Translations under genes and position numbers: made by a program
Notes under the pieces: generated by a model
Database searches by the model: none
Seen by the model: only the letters and a program-made list of their open reading frames with translations
Told to the model about the DNA's origin: nothing
Part shown: one piece after another, positions 8,525 to 17,224 of the stretch
How positions within the stretch are numbered: position 1 is the stretch's first letter
How the letters are laid out: each line of letters starts with the position of its first letter
DNA from: Alkalibacterium sp.
Lineage (GTDB): Bacteria > Bacillota > Bacilli > Lactobacillales > Carnobacteriaceae_A
NCBI GenBank assembly: GCA_007692455.1
Contig: RECC01000033.1
Coordinates: 1 to 33,531, forward strand
DNA: 33,531 nucleotides
Direction: 5' to 3'

Positions 8525-9403
8525 TCATAAAGCAAGTGACTCAATAAAAGAAGACAGTAATTCCTCTTCGTACGTCTCTTCTCGTTGTTTGATTCGTCTA
8601 TTTAATGCCAGTGCTTTTTCAAGCTTTTCTGTAAGAAGGGCATTCGCCTGTTCAAGTCCCAGCAGAGCAGGATAGGTGCTTTTGCCTAGCTTAGCATCTG
8701 CACCGGTGCGTTTACCTAGTTCTTCTTCTGTCCCTTGGACATCGAGAATATCATCGCGAATCTGATAGGCCACACCTAAAGTATAGGCCATTTCCTCTAG
8801 ATCAGTCACTGTTTCAACCGATGCTTCAGCCAAAGTACCGCCTGCCAAAAATGCAAAGTGAATCAGCTGACCGGTTTTCCTGGCATGAATGCTCTCGAGT
8901 TCTTCCACTGTCAGATTGGCGAATTCTCCATCCATATCTGCCTGCTGACCGCCGACCATTCCTTCATGACCGGAAGCTTTTGCCAATTCCTTTATCAGCA
9001 TTACCTTTGTTTCAGCTGAGGCATCTCCTCGAGTCATCAGTTCAAACGCCTTCGTGAGCAGTGCATCTCCTGCCAGAATCGCTGTTGCTTCAGAATATTT
9101 AATGTGATTGGTCGGCTTTCCTCTTCTTAAGTCGTCATCATCCATCGCCGGCAGATCATCATGAATCAGTGAATAGGTATGAATCATTTCCAGTGCCGCA
9201 CCATAATAATAGGCAGGCTCTACGGGCTTTCTGAATGCCTCCAGTACAGCAAATAAAATCAGCGGTCTCAGTCTTTTACCTCCTGCTTCCAGAGAATAAC
9301 GCATCGCTTCTTCGAGATGTGTCTGGCTTCGGAAAGACACCGCCTCAATCATAAATTGTTCAAAAAGCCCTTTATGTGTGTGTGCTAATTCTGTAAAATT
9401 CAT
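8525..9403 (-). CDS. ispA: Farnesyl diphosphate synthase (polyprenyl synthetase)
   Basis: Condenses IPP with DMAPP/GPP to FPP, the precursor of undecaprenyl phosphate and quinones. 292 residues. The first Asp-rich motif is D82-D-L-P-A-M-D88 (the four-residue insertion typical of bacterial FPP synthases) with Tyr five residues before it, which usually limits the chain to C15; the second motif is D217-D-I-L-D221. Also visible: GGKRLRP and the KTG motif. It sits between xseB and tlyA as in Bacillus, but the dxs gene found there in Bacillus and Listeria is absent, in line with the mevalonate route used by most Lactobacillales. Confidence 0.93.
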   Translation of the reverse strand: MNFTELAHTHKGLFEQFMIEAVSFRSQTHLEEAMRYSLEAGGKRLRPLILFAVLEAFRKPVEPAYYYGAALEMIHTYSLIHDDLPAMDDDDLRRGKPTNHIKYSEATAILAGDALLTKAFELMTRGDASAETKVMLIKELAKASGHEGMVGGQQADMDGEFANLTVEELESIHARKTGQLIHFAFLAGGTLAEASVETVTDLEEMAYTLGVAYQIRDDILDVQGTEEELGKRTGADAKLGKSTYPALLGLEQANALLTEKLEKALALNRRIKQREETYEEELLSSFIESLAL

Positions 9404-9450
9404 CTCCTGCTCCTTTGTTCTGTAATCATTTTATGCTAGTGCATGGTTCT

Positions 9451-9663
9451 TTAACTCTCTGACGATTCCGCATTCTCTTCTTTAGCCATGCTTGTGACTG
9501 TTTTTTCCGCTTCTTCCACAATCCCTCTGCAGTAGCGGCTCAATTTGATTCCTTCCTGGAACTTATCCAGAGCCTCTTCAAGTGGGACGTCACCCTGTTC
9601 GAGTTTCTGAACAATCTGTTCAAGGTCTTTCATTGCTTCATCAAATGTTTGCTCTTTTTCCAT
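9451..9663 (-). CDS. xseB: Exodeoxyribonuclease VII small subunit
   Basis: A 70-residue helical protein, beginning MEKEQTFDEAMKDLEQIV and containing the typical LEQGDVPLEEALDKFQEGI segment. It binds the large subunit XseA to form ExoVII. Start at ATG 9663 chosen because TGAGGG is 8 bases upstream and the peptide then matches the family length; an in-frame GTG five codons earlier lies inside that ribosome site. It follows xseA by about 20 bases. Confidence 0.93.
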   Translation of the reverse strand: MEKEQTFDEAMKDLEQIVQKLEQGDVPLEEALDKFQEGIKLSRYCRGIVEEAEKTVTSMAKEENAESSES

Positions 9664-9683
9664 TGTCTGATCCCTCACTTATC

Positions 9684-11036
9684 TTATTTTCTCAAGTCAC
9701 TCTTTTTAGTGCCGGTTACTTTGGCAGCTATCGAACCGTCGGCAACTCGTATATCTATCTCATCTTCTTTGTCCACCTGACTGATTGAACTGACGATAGC
9801 CTCTTCTTTTCGTGTGATAGCATAACCTCTCCCCAGTACTTTCAGCGGAGACAGATAGTCCAATGATTGAATTAGATAATCAAGTCGTTTCGCTTCTTGT
9901 TTAACTGCATTCCCTGAGAGGGTCAGCAGCTGTTTCTCAAGTCGTTCGGTATCGATTTTTGCCTGCCTGATGAGTGTGTTCGGATGAAAGGCCTGTAGCT
10001 GTTGCATGATAAGGGCTGTTTTCTGCTTCTGTTCCTGCACCCGTTGATCCGTTGCCCGAATAAGCTGTTCCGTCAACTGGTCAAGATTCTGGCTAAAGCC
10101 GTCATACAGTCTGTTCGGCTGTCTGAAAATATAAGAATTGCTCAACTGGTTGACCCGCTCGCGTTCGCGTTTCATCAAGGTCTGCATCGCCTGAAACAGT
10201 CGCTGTCTGGCCAAATCTATCTTTCCCAGCTCTTCTGTTAAAACTGGAACAGCAATTTCTGCAGCTGCAGTGGGAGTAGCGGCTCTGACATCCGCTGCCA
10301 GATCAGCCAGTGTCGTATCTGTTTCGTGACCGACTGATGATATGATGGGCGTTTTTGCCTGAGCGATGGTAAGTGCCACCCGTTCTTCATTGAAAGGAAA
10401 GAGGTCTTCAAAAGAGCCGCCCCCTCTTGCAACGATGATGGTGTCATATACGCCTTCTTTATCCGCCTTTTTAATGCTGTTAACGATGGCATCCGCTGCC
10501 TTGTCGCCTTGTACAAGCGTTGGAAAAACGGTCAGTTCAGCGATGGGAAACCGTCTGGCAATAGTTGTCTCGATGTCCCGAATGACAGCTCCGCTTGGGC
10601 TGGTGACCACGGCAATTTTTTTAGGAAAACGAACGAGCGGTTGTTTTCTGTCCTGATCAAACCAGCCTTCTTCTGTCAGTTTCTTTTTAGTCTTTTCATA
10701 AGCTGCATAGAGTTGACCCAAGCCTTCCGGTTCAATATGGTCAGCATACAGCTGGTAAGTTCCGTTTTTTTCAAATACCGATAACCGACCGACTGCCAGG
10801 ACTGACATGCCGTCTTCCAGTTCGACTGAAAGCTTTTTTGCTTCTCTCTGAAATAATACGACGGACAGCTTGGCCCCTTTATCTTTGATACTGAAGTACT
10901 GATGCGCATTTCGCCGGTGTGGATTGTAGTTCGATATTTCCCCTTTTACAAATATGCGTTCCAGATAAGGATCCTGGTCGAATTTACGTTTCACATAAGT
11001 TGTCAGCTGTGAAACCGTTAAGTAGTCCTGAGTCAT
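9684..11036 (-). CDS. xseA: Exodeoxyribonuclease VII large subunit
   Basis: Catalytic subunit of ExoVII, which degrades single-stranded DNA to oligonucleotides from both ends. 450 residues, normal length. The N-terminal OB-fold (about 5-100, YLTVSQLTTYVKRKF... RIFVKGEISN) is followed by the catalytic domain with VVTSPSGAVIRDI, ARGGGSFEDLFPFNEE and ISSVGHETDTTLADLAAD, then a long coiled coil and the C-terminal LGRGYAI segment. First gene of the xseA-xseB-ispA-tlyA run; the nusB unit before it ends in a clear terminator. In Listeria and Bacillus folD lies between nusB and xseA; here the gap is only 173 bases and holds no gene. Confidence 0.96.
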   Translation of the reverse strand: MTQDYLTVSQLTTYVKRKFDQDPYLERIFVKGEISNYNPHRRNAHQYFSIKDKGAKLSVVLFQREAKKLSVELEDGMSVLAVGRLSVFEKNGTYQLYADHIEPEGLGQLYAAYEKTKKKLTEEGWFDQDRKQPLVRFPKKIAVVTSPSGAVIRDIETTIARRFPIAELTVFPTLVQGDKAADAIVNSIKKADKEGVYDTIIVARGGGSFEDLFPFNEERVALTIAQAKTPIISSVGHETDTTLADLAADVRAATPTAAAEIAVPVLTEELGKIDLARQRLFQAMQTLMKRERERVNQLSNSYIFRQPNRLYDGFSQNLDQLTEQLIRATDQRVQEQKQKTALIMQQLQAFHPNTLIRQAKIDTERLEKQLLTLSGNAVKQEAKRLDYLIQSLDYLSPLKVLGRGYAITRKEEAIVSSISQVDKEDEIDIRVADGSIAAKVTGTKKSDLRK

Positions 11037-11099
11037 GTCTAGCTCCTTTCTGTTCAGGTGTCTCGTTTGCCTGTAATTTCATTCTACAAGAAAGAGGGT

Positions 11100-11133
11100 A
11101 AAAAAATAGAATGTAAGGTACACTCTATTTTTC
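11100..11133 (-). terminator. Intrinsic terminator after nusB
   Basis: A 14-base-pair stem with a 3-base loop; its one non-Watson-Crick pair is G-U in minus-strand RNA but A-C in plus-strand RNA. It ends in eight T on the minus strand. It separates the pepP-efp-yqhY-nusB unit from xseA. Confidence 0.88.
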
Positions 11134-11209
11134 CACCCCCGCTTACGTTTTCACTTTAATTTCAGTATATCCCTGCGATACTTTTGAGGTTTATATCAGA
11201 AAATAGTGC

Positions 11210-11695
11210 CTAAACTTTATTTTCATCCACTATGCTTTGCAGCACACCGTTGATGAATTTACTGGCTTTCTCATCGTTGAATGTCTTCGCCATTTCAATG
11301 GCTTCATTCATGACAATTCGTTTATCTGTCTCATCTTCAAAGAGCAGTTCATAGGCTGCTAAACGAAGCAGCAGCAGATTAGTGCGCTCAAGACGATTCA
11401 GTGACCAGTTTTTTAAATGTCTGGTGATTGTTTCGTCAATCACTGCATTGTTTTCCCGGACCCCTACAACTAGTTTTCTTAAGTAGTGAAGAGCATCGGT
11501 TACAATCTGCTGTGTATTTTTCTCGTCGGGAAGAGCTGCTTTCATCGCTTCTTCAATCGTTCGCTCATCATTAAAATCCAGATCGCTTTCCAGAGCTAAA
11601 CGAATAGCCTGATCTATCGTTAATTCATCATGTGTCGACAACTGGAAAAGAGACTGAAAGGCCTTTTCCCTAATCACACGCCTTACAGTACTCAC
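11210..11695 (-). CDS. nusB: Transcription antitermination factor NusB
   Basis: All-helical RNA-binding protein that with NusE (S10) binds boxA in rRNA antitermination complexes. 161 residues, slightly longer than the usual 130-140 because of an acidic helical insertion around residues 35-60. The start VRRVIREKAFQSLFQL and the end RIVMNEAIEMAKTFNDEKASKFINGVL are typical. The GTG start at 11695 shares its G with the TAG stop of yqhY, so translation is coupled; GAGGA lies just upstream. Gene order efp-yqhY-nusB matches Bacillus with accBC removed. Confidence 0.95.
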   Translation of the reverse strand: MSTVRRVIREKAFQSLFQLSTHDELTIDQAIRLALESDLDFNDERTIEEAMKAALPDEKNTQQIVTDALHYLRKLVVGVRENNAVIDETITRHLKNWSLNRLERTNLLLLRLAAYELLFEDETDKRIVMNEAIEMAKTFNDEKASKFINGVLQSIVDENKV

Positions 11696-12111
11696 TATTC
11701 CTCATCTTCTTCCCCATCCAGATCAAACAGTTCCTGGATTGTAGTTTTTTCAGGTACAATATCCGCAATGTGAATATTCACTTCAGCGAGTTCAATATCC
11801 GTCATGTGCAAGACTTGTTCACGCACACGCTGCTGTATGGTTTTTGCCACTTCCGGCACATTTACCCCAAAGTTAAAATAGCAGTATATTTCGACTTTCA
11901 AGCCGTCTTCATCAGTGACAAGATGGATGCCTTTTTTATGGTTGGTCTTGCCAAAAACATTTTTCATATTTCTGGTAAATTTACCCTGCATCGCATACAC
12001 GCCGTCCACTTCATTAGCAGCAATACCCGCAATAACCTCGATTACTTCCGGAGCTACTTCAATTTCACCAAGTGTATTCATTTTGTTTGTTTCATTCAAT
12101 TTATCAACCAT
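11695..12111 (-). CDS. yqhY: Asp23/Gls24 family envelope stress protein, YqhY type
   Basis: 138 residues, one Asp23/Gls24 domain (about 12-120: GEIEVAPEVIEVIAGIAANEVDGV at the start, then KVEIYCYFNFGVNVPEVAKTIQQRV). No signal peptide or membrane span, so cytosolic. The C-terminus is very acidic. In Bacillus yqhY lies between accC and nusB and has been linked to acetyl-CoA carboxylase control; here accBC are missing next to it, so that link cannot be assumed. AAGGAGG precedes the ATG. Sits 33 bases after efp. Confidence 0.9.
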   Translation of the reverse strand: MVDKLNETNKMNTLGEIEVAPEVIEVIAGIAANEVDGVYAMQGKFTRNMKNVFGKTNHKKGIHLVTDEDGLKVEIYCYFNFGVNVPEVAKTIQQRVREQVLHMTDIELAEVNIHIADIVPEKTTIQELFDLDGEEDEE

Positions 12112-12144
12112 TATTGTTCCTCCTTCGCTTCTTTAAGAGAGTAT

Positions 12145-12702
12145 TTAGGCACGAGAAACATAATTGCCTTCGTCCGTATTAATTACCAGTACATCGTCGA
12201 CGTTAACAAACAAAGGAACTGTTACAACCGCTCCTGTTTCCAGAGTTGCTGATTTTGAGCCTCCGCCGGACGTATCGCCTCTAATACCCGGTTCTGTTTC
12301 AACCACTTTCAATTCTACTTTTTTAGGTAGATCGACTCCAAGTACTTCACTGCCGTACGTCATGATTTCAACTTCCATATTTTCTTTCATGAATTTCAGC
12401 TGTTCCTCTATGCGTTCTCCGGGAATTTCGAGCTGTTCGTAGGTTTCACTATTCATAAAGACATAGCTTCCACCACTTTCATACAAATACTGCATTTTAC
12501 TTGTATCGATATGCGCTGTTTCCATTTTTTCACCAGCACGGAAGGTCTTGTCCTGAATGGCTCCCGTACGCAGATTTTTAAGTTTAGAACGGACAAACGC
12601 AGGTCCTTTACCCGGTTTCACATGCTGAAAGTCCATTAGTCTCCAGATGCTTCCATCATACTCAATGGTCAGCCCTGTTTTAAATTCACTTGTTGAAATC
12701 AT
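12145..12702 (-). CDS. efp: Translation elongation factor P
   Basis: 185 residues with the three beta-barrel layout (KOW-like, then two OB-like domains). It relieves ribosome stalling at proline runs. The loop [10 protein letters not shown] places the modifiable lysine at K32, as in Bacillus EF-P (aminopentanol-type modification there) rather than the Arg of the EarP class. The C-terminal signature region ([27 protein letters not shown]) is intact. The ATG follows AGGAGG. It lies between pepP and yqhY, with a 120-base gap to pepP holding a small inverted repeat. Confidence 0.97.
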   Translation of the reverse strand: MISTSEFKTGLTIEYDGSIWRLMDFQHVKPGKGPAFVRSKLKNLRTGAIQDKTFRAGEKMETAHIDTSKMQYLYESGGSYVFMNSETYEQLEIPGERIEEQLKFMKENMEVEIMTYGSEVLGVDLPKKVELKVVETEPGIRGDTSGGGSKSATLETGAVVTVPLFVNVDDVLVINTDEGNYVSRA

Positions 12703-12722
12703 TACATTTCCTCCTAATATAA

Positions 12723-12747
12723 AATGCTTGTACCTTGCAAAAGCATT
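12723..12747. repeat. Inverted repeat in the efp leader
   Basis: AATGCTT and AAGCATT separated by 11 bases, about 20 bases before the efp start. The trailing T run is weak, so it is at best a partial terminator between pepP and efp or a leader structure. Confidence 0.3.
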
Positions 12748-12822
12748 CTATTTCTTTCTCTATTGTATCATGATTTATTCCGAAAACCTATTTGCAATTG
12801 TCTAAATTGTTCTCTTGTCAAC

Positions 12823-13884
12823 CTACAGCTGAATGCGTTCTTTAGTCACTGACATCAAGTTTACATTGCCGTCTTTTGTGATGAGCAGATCGTCTTCAAT
12901 ACGAACGCCGCCCAGTCCAGGAATATAAATACCCGGTTCGTTTGTAATCACATTGCCTTCAACCAATTTGTTCTCATTACGGAAATGAATGCCAGGGCCT
13001 TCATGCACTTCCAGGCCAATACCGTGCCCGGTAGAGTGTCCGAATGCTTCTCCATATCCTTTTTCGGTGATATAGTCTCTGGCTACCGCATCCAGCTCTT
13101 TTCCGGTAACGCCGGCCTTAGCCTGTTCGGTCACCTTCAAGTTTGCATCAAGAACAATCTGGTGGATTTTCTTCAGTTCTTCTCCCGGATCGCCTAAAGA
13201 AAACGTACGGGTCATGTCTGACACATAGCCCTTGTAATAGCAGCCGAAGTCAATCGTGATCATGTCTCCCTGCTCAATCAGTTTCTCGCTCGCTACGCCA
13301 TGCGGCATGGCTGAACGCTTCCCGCTGGCTACGATAGTATCAAAGGACACTCCAGTTGCTCCTTTTTCACGCATGAGGAAATCCAAGCGGTTTGCCACTT
13401 CGATCTCTGATACGCCGGGTTTGATATAGTCAAGTATTTCTTCAAATGCATACTCTGTAATTTTTATAGCTTGTTTAATGGTCTCAATTTCCGCTTCTTC
13501 TTTGACTTCTCTCAGTGATTCAATTAAACCGCTGACTGGCTTTAATTCTGCAGAAAGCAGTGATTTCAATAAGTCGTAGGTTGCAAAGGTCACAAAGTCT
13601 TTTTCAAATCCCAGTGCTGAAATGCCTTCTTTTTCTGTAATCATCTTAACTTCTTCATAAATCGACCCTGTGTTCTTTATGATTTCAAATCCTTCAGCCT
13701 GTTCAGCCGCCTGTTCTGTGTACCTGAAATCCGTTACAAAGTAGGCCTTATCTTTCGTAATGACACTTAGGCCTGTCGATCCTGTAAAGTTAGAGACATA
13801 ACGTAAATTATATGGACTGGTAATCAGTAAGGCATCCACACCGCTATCCTTTAATTTTGATTGAACTGCTTTTACTCGAGACAT
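12823..13884 (-). CDS. pepP: Xaa-Pro aminopeptidase (M24B), PepP/YqhT type
   Basis: Cytosolic metallopeptidase of 353 residues that removes N-terminal residues next to proline. The N-terminal creatinase-like domain covers about 1-125; the pita-bread domain carries the five metal ligands D212, D223, H287, E316 and E330, with the substrate-side histidines in MPHGV and EVHEGPG. Beginning at ATG 13884 with AGGGTG upstream. It heads the pepP-efp-yqhY-nusB unit under an extended -10 promoter; the pepP-efp pairing is common in Firmicutes. A second M24 enzyme, pepQ, lies at 29488. Confidence 0.93.
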   Translation of the reverse strand: MSRVKAVQSKLKDSGVDALLITSPYNLRYVSNFTGSTGLSVITKDKAYFVTDFRYTEQAAEQAEGFEIIKNTGSIYEEVKMITEKEGISALGFEKDFVTFATYDLLKSLLSAELKPVSGLIESLREVKEEAEIETIKQAIKITEYAFEEILDYIKPGVSEIEVANRLDFLMREKGATGVSFDTIVASGKRSAMPHGVASEKLIEQGDMITIDFGCYYKGYVSDMTRTFSLGDPGEELKKIHQIVLDANLKVTEQAKAGVTGKELDAVARDYITEKGYGEAFGHSTGHGIGLEVHEGPGIHFRNENKLVEGNVITNEPGIYIPGLGGVRIEDDLLITKDGNVNLMSVTKERIQL

Positions 13885-13933
13885 CTAAACACCCTATTCT
13901 GTAGTTTTTGGTTGAAAATACTCCGTCCTATCC

Positions 13934-13942
13934 ATTATAGCA
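13934..13942 (-). promoter_or_regulatory. Extended -10 promoter element of pepP-efp-yqhY-nusB
   Basis: TGCTATAAT on the minus strand, a perfect -10 with the TGn extension, about 50 bases before the pepP start. No good -35 box, as is usual for extended -10 promoters. Confidence 0.55.
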
Positions 13943-14052
13943 AAGCTGTTGTGAAAAATAAATGAATGCCCTTTTAATCATTTTATTGAATTACTTTGAT
14001 TAAGCCATCAATCTGCATGACTCAACACCTTGAGTTCACTCCCTTTTTAAAC

Positions 14053-14092
14053 ATAAAAATGGTGTGAGCAGCCTGTTTCACTTCTCACACCA
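14053..14092 (-). terminator. Intrinsic terminator of the comG operon
   Basis: TGGTGTGAG / CTCACACCA, a 9-pair perfect stem with a 15-base loop, followed on the minus strand by ATTTTTATGTTT. It lies about 75 bases past the comGG stop. The rest of the 281-base gap 13885-14165 holds only this and the pepP promoter. Confidence 0.8.
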
Positions 14093-14165
14093 GTATTTGG
14101 TAATCGCTGTTTCTCTTATATCAGTCAGCTACTCATTATAACTCGATGATCACGTTAGTAAACAC

Positions 14166-14615
14166 CTATCTATCCATAAGCAGCCAGTCCTCTTTAAAAT
14201 CGTCTTCTTCTCTCTGATTAGTCTTATTCTCGAGAGTCGTTTCTTCCGTAACTTCTTCCGTGCTTTCAGCATCGACGCTAACCTGTTTTTTGCTCGTATA
14301 CTGATTATGCAGTACGGCTTCCAGCTGGAAAATAGACGGTGAAATCCTGGAAACAGTAACGCTGCCTGTTGAAAATACAATTTTTTCCGGAAAGCGCTGA
14401 TCTTTAATTTCCGCCTCCAGTAGAACGACTTCCGCCATCTCTATCAAAGTTTTCGCCTCATAACTGTAAGCGGTCTGCCTATACTGATGAATCTGGTGCT
14501 TCACTACTCCTGTAACCGATGTAATGATAACTGACAAAAATACCAGCAGCAGCAAAGTGGACATGAGACTGCTACCCTCATCTGAGATTAAATGAAGAGG
14601 TCGTCTTGCTCTCAT
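14166..14615 (-). CDS. comGG: Competence pseudopilin ComGG-like protein
   Basis: 149 residues; last gene of the comG operon. The N-terminus has a basic stretch, DEGSSLMS, then one hydrophobic helix (about 17-38) as in a pilin-like stalk, but no standard processing site. Assignment rests mainly on position, since ComGG proteins diverge strongly. The C-terminal 33 residues are hydrophilic and acidic (TEEVTEETT...EEDDFKEDW), more than I expect for the family. The ATG overlaps the comGF stop by four bases (ATGA), and GGAG lies 5 bases upstream. Confidence 0.72.
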   Translation of the reverse strand: MRARRPLHLISDEGSSLMSTLLLLVFLSVIITSVTGVVKHQIHQYRQTAYSYEAKTLIEMAEVVLLEAEIKDQRFPEKIVFSTGSVTVSRISPSIFQLEAVLHNQYTSKKQVSVDAESTEEVTEETTLENKTNQREEDDFKEDWLLMDR

Positions 14616-15088
14616 ACGTTCTCCACCACTTTAATCCGACCCGAATAAGTCTCCCCGTTTTGAAAAGTGACACTAATCTGAATCTGATTCCCTATTCTCT
14701 TGAGTGACATTGCTTCAATCTGCATCAGCATCAACTGCTGGCCGGCTCCGTTTCTGGTTCGGACGTAGCGTTTATTTGTATTTAAATTATAGGCAATGAC
14801 GTCACTCTGAATCTCCCCATCCTTCACTTCCCTCATTCTGATGCGATTGGAAACCACATCCATCAGTACAGTGTCATGCATATCGTATTCCAGCTGATTC
14901 AAAAACAAGTGCCATTCAATCTGTCTGTCATCGTTTGTCTGATTTCTTACAGTAATGAGCTGAGTCAAAGCTGCCGAAAACAGCAAAACGCTGACACTAG
15001 TCACACTCAAAGTTACCAGCAGTTCAATGAGTGTAAAGCCCTCCTCACTCCTTCCAGCTGATTGACTGGATTTCCACTTTCTTTTCAT
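14612..15088 (-). CDS. comGF: Competence pseudopilin ComGF
   Basis: 158 residues from ATG 15088, with GGAG 9 bases upstream; the GTG two codons earlier is too near that site. The prepilin motif SEEGFTLIELL predicts cleavage after Gly by the ComC peptidase, leaving a Phe N-terminus and the conserved Glu at position 5, followed by a 20-residue hydrophobic helix. The C-terminal half is beta-rich (IQISVTFQNGETYSGRIKV) as in the ComGF family. It overlaps comGE by about 44 bases, a sign of tight coupling. Confidence 0.82.
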   Translation of the reverse strand: MKRKWKSSQSAGRSEEGFTLIELLVTLSVTSVSVLLFSAALTQLITVRNQTNDDRQIEWHLFLNQLEYDMHDTVLMDVVSNRIRMREVKDGEIQSDVIAYNLNTNKRYVRTRNGAGQQLMLMQIEAMSLKRIGNQIQISVTFQNGETYSGRIKVVENV

Positions 15089-15371
15089 ACCCACCTTCTC
15101 CTGAAACCATTATTGAGAACTGACCCGTTTCCGCCTGTATCCACTGCTCTCCTGAGAGCCAGTCACTTTCTGTATCCTGACGTGTCCAGAACAATGCCTC
15201 TTCATACAGTGCCCGGCTAAATTCAACATCCTTCTTTGACAGCTCTCTGAGATGAAACAGCTCGATAGCAAACGGCAGAGTCACTATCAGAAGGGAAGCA
15301 ATCAGTCCAAAACTCAGTAAGGCATCGACTAGCATAAAGCCTTTTTCTTCAAAGATTTTATCTGATATCAA
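15045..15371 (-). CDS. comGE: Competence pseudopilin ComGE
   Basis: 108 residues starting at TTG 15371, with GGGAG 8 bases upstream. The motif EEKG-FMLVDALL is a prepilin processing site in which the usual Glu at position 5 is Asp; a hydrophobic helix follows. Overlaps the comGD 3' end by 14 bases and the comGF 5' end. Minor pseudopilin role is inferred from position and the N-terminal helix. Confidence 0.78.
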   Translation of the reverse strand: MISDKIFEEKGFMLVDALLSFGLIASLLIVTLPFAIELFHLRELSKKDVEFSRALYEEALFWTRQDTESDWLSGEQWIQAETGQFSIMVSGEGGYEKKVEIQSISWKE

Positions 15372-15798
15372 ACCGACCGCTCCCTATCTGAAAGACACAC
15401 TCCACCTTGCCGTTTATTGTCTGAAAGGCGAGGGTATGAGGGTTTGAAATAGTCCCGGAACGTCTTACATAGCGAATTTCATTTGCCGTACTGAGTATCT
15501 TCATGTGTTCAGGTACGGTCAGGACGTGATTAATCGGATGACTGCTGTTGCCCACTACTCTGAAGTGAATCGTTCCTCTGCTGGGCCTGTATTCCATAGA
15601 TGTCCATTCGTTATTCAGTACGGCATAATTCTGTATCAACGTAATACTGGCTGAAAGTGAATCAAAAAAAAGCTGGGTCTCTGACTGCTTTCTTATATGA
15701 TTCAGCTGAACAGCAGGCAGGCCGATGATAAAACTGACTATACTTAATACCATTATACTTTCGATAAAGGTTACCCCTGCTTCATCTCGCCAATTCAT
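15358..15798 (-). CDS. comGD: Competence pseudopilin ComGD
   Basis: 146 residues. The processing site EAG-VTFIESIMVL gives a mature protein with Val at position 1 and Glu at position 5, then a hydrophobic stalk helix (about 9-28) and a globular beta domain. GAGGGATAAGG precedes the ATG. Lies 17 bases after comGC and overlaps comGE. Confidence 0.87.
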   Translation of the reverse strand: MNWRDEAGVTFIESIMVLSIVSFIIGLPAVQLNHIRKQSETQLFFDSLSASITLIQNYAVLNNEWTSMEYRPSRGTIHFRVVGNSSHPINHVLTVPEHMKILSTANEIRYVRRSGTISNPHTLAFQTINGKVECVFQIGSGRFDIR

Positions 15799-15815
15799 CC
15801 TTATCCCTCTTCATC

Positions 15816-16142
15816 TTATTTTTTATCAGTCAGGACGCCTTCTGAATAGTTAAACAAATCGTTAGCCCGGTTCAGCTGCTTTTCTGTTAAATAATTACCC
15901 TGTTTTAATGTGGCCAAAGACTCAGGTGCCTTGTTATTGTTGTCCATTTTATATAAGTCTATCTGCGTTATCAGAACCGTCTCCATCGCATCTTTCCCAG
16001 TCGCTGCTGCATTATCCTGCCGCCCTGACAAATTAGGAATAAAGAGTATCAGTAAAAAGGAAATCACAAACAGAACCAGTGACATTTCGATCAGCGTGAA
16101 TCCCTTGTCCAGCTTAAGTTTTTTTGTCCATTTTTTTATCAT
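15816..16142 (-). CDS. comGC: Major competence pseudopilin ComGC
   Basis: 108 residues; major subunit of the transformation pseudopilus. The prepilin site DKG-FTLIEMSLVL (cleavage after G14) is followed by a strongly hydrophobic helix and a short soluble domain with the usual ANDLFNYSEGVLT-like end; length matches the family. GAGGAG precedes the ATG. Second-layer partners are ComGA (ATPase) and ComGB (platform) encoded just upstream, with a gap of only 17 bases to comGB. Confidence 0.95.
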   Translation of the reverse strand: MIKKWTKKLKLDKGFTLIEMSLVLFVISFLLILFIPNLSGRQDNAAATGKDAMETVLITQIDLYKMDNNNKAPESLATLKQGNYLTEKQLNRANDLFNYSEGVLTDKK

Positions 16143-16159
16143 GTGTCCGTCTCCTCAAT

Positions 16160-17224
16160 TTATATAGTATCTAGTATAGTGAATGTCGGCAGCAGCAAGG
16201 CTGCATAAATAGCTATAATCATTACCGCAACCACGGCGAAAACGACTGGCTGAATAAAAGCCATCAGCTGTTCAACCTTCGTGTCAAATTCTTCTTCGCA
16301 GCCAATTGCATACAGTACCAGTTCAGCTCCCAGCTTGCCGCTTTGTTCGCCATGCCTGATGACGTCTTTCAGCTGATCCGTAAGAAAGTTGAAACTATCC
16401 AGAGAGTCACTGAAGGAATGACCTTCTGACATTTCCTCTTCAATCCGCAAGCCTGTCTCTTTGATTAACAGCGAATTCTTTTGACCTTTCATTATCTTAA
16501 CCACTTCCAGCAGACTGCAGCCGCCATTCAGCAGCTGACCCCATTCATATGAAAAGTATTGACTCCAGTAGAGCTGAAGCAAATAGGAGGGGGTCAGTCG
16601 GCACAAAGTTATTAAATTGGCGAGCGGACTCTGCCTTTTTCCTGCTCTGATTAGAAGTAACGTACCAGTAATCGCTAAGGCCCCTGTAACCATCAAAATT
16701 ACAGGCGCTTCATAGACGAACTGGACAATCAGCCGGGTGCCCAAAGGAAGAGACGATGTTCCAAGTGCAGTTATCTGCTCAATGTGCGGAATTAGAACTG
16801 TTCGCATAACAAACAGCATGACAACAATGAAACAAATCAGCATCACCGGATAGGTCAGTACAGCAGTCAGCTTACGCTTTTTTTCAGACTGCTTAATCAG
16901 CTGCTGACCCGCTCGCGTAACTGCCCGAGGAAAATCACCATGAAACAGAGCAAAATACAGCTGAGTCACGGTCTGTTCCGGAAAATGACAGCTGGTGAGT
17001 CCTTCGACCAGAGAATGGCCTTCCAGGACCTGTCTTTCAATCTGTTTGACCCAGTTTTTCGACTCTTTCTTCGAGACTGTACTTAAGAATGCCAGGGCTT
17101 CTTTAAGGGAGAAACCTTCGGAGAGCATTTTCCCCAGCCTGTTTAAAAATACACCTTTCAAGAGCAGATGCTTACTGGTTCGGAATTTGGAATCGGTTGT
17201 GTGTCTGTTCTGATATATACCCAT
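16160..17224 (-). CDS. comGB: Competence platform protein ComGB
   Basis: 354-residue GspF/PilC-type inner membrane platform protein. Two repeats of a helical cytoplasmic domain, each with GxSLxEAL-like text (EGFSLKEALAFL near the start, NGGCSLLEVVKIM later), alternate with three hydrophobic segments at about 125-150, 170-192 and 325-350. The ATG at 17224 has AAGGTGAG upstream, so the 53-base overlap with comGA looks real and would couple the two. Confidence 0.93.
   Translation of the reverse strand: MGIYQNRHTTDSKFRTSKHLLLKGVFLNRLGKMLSEGFSLKEALAFLSTVSKKESKNWVKQIERQVLEGHSLVEGLTSCHFPEQTVTQLYFALFHGDFPRAVTRAGQQLIKQSEKKRKLTAVLTYPVMLICFIVVMLFVMRTVLIPHIEQITALGTSSLPLGTRLIVQFVYEAPVILMVTGALAITGTLLLIRAGKRQSPLANLITLCRLTPSYLLQLYWSQYFSYEWGQLLNGGCSLLEVVKIMKGQKNSLLIKETGLRIEEEMSEGHSFSDSLDSFNFLTDQLKDVIRHGEQSGKLGAELVLYAIGCEEEFDTKVEQLMAFIQPVVFAVVAVMIIAIYAALLLPTFTILDTI

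Noticed and set aside
11770-12252. A 160-codon plus-strand frame opposite yqhY and efp
   Set aside because: It spans the intergenic region and two clear genes on the other strand, with no ribosome site or domain.
13885-14165. A missing small gene between comGG and pepP
   Set aside because: The gap is explained by the comG terminator and the pepP promoter; no frame with a ribosome site was found.
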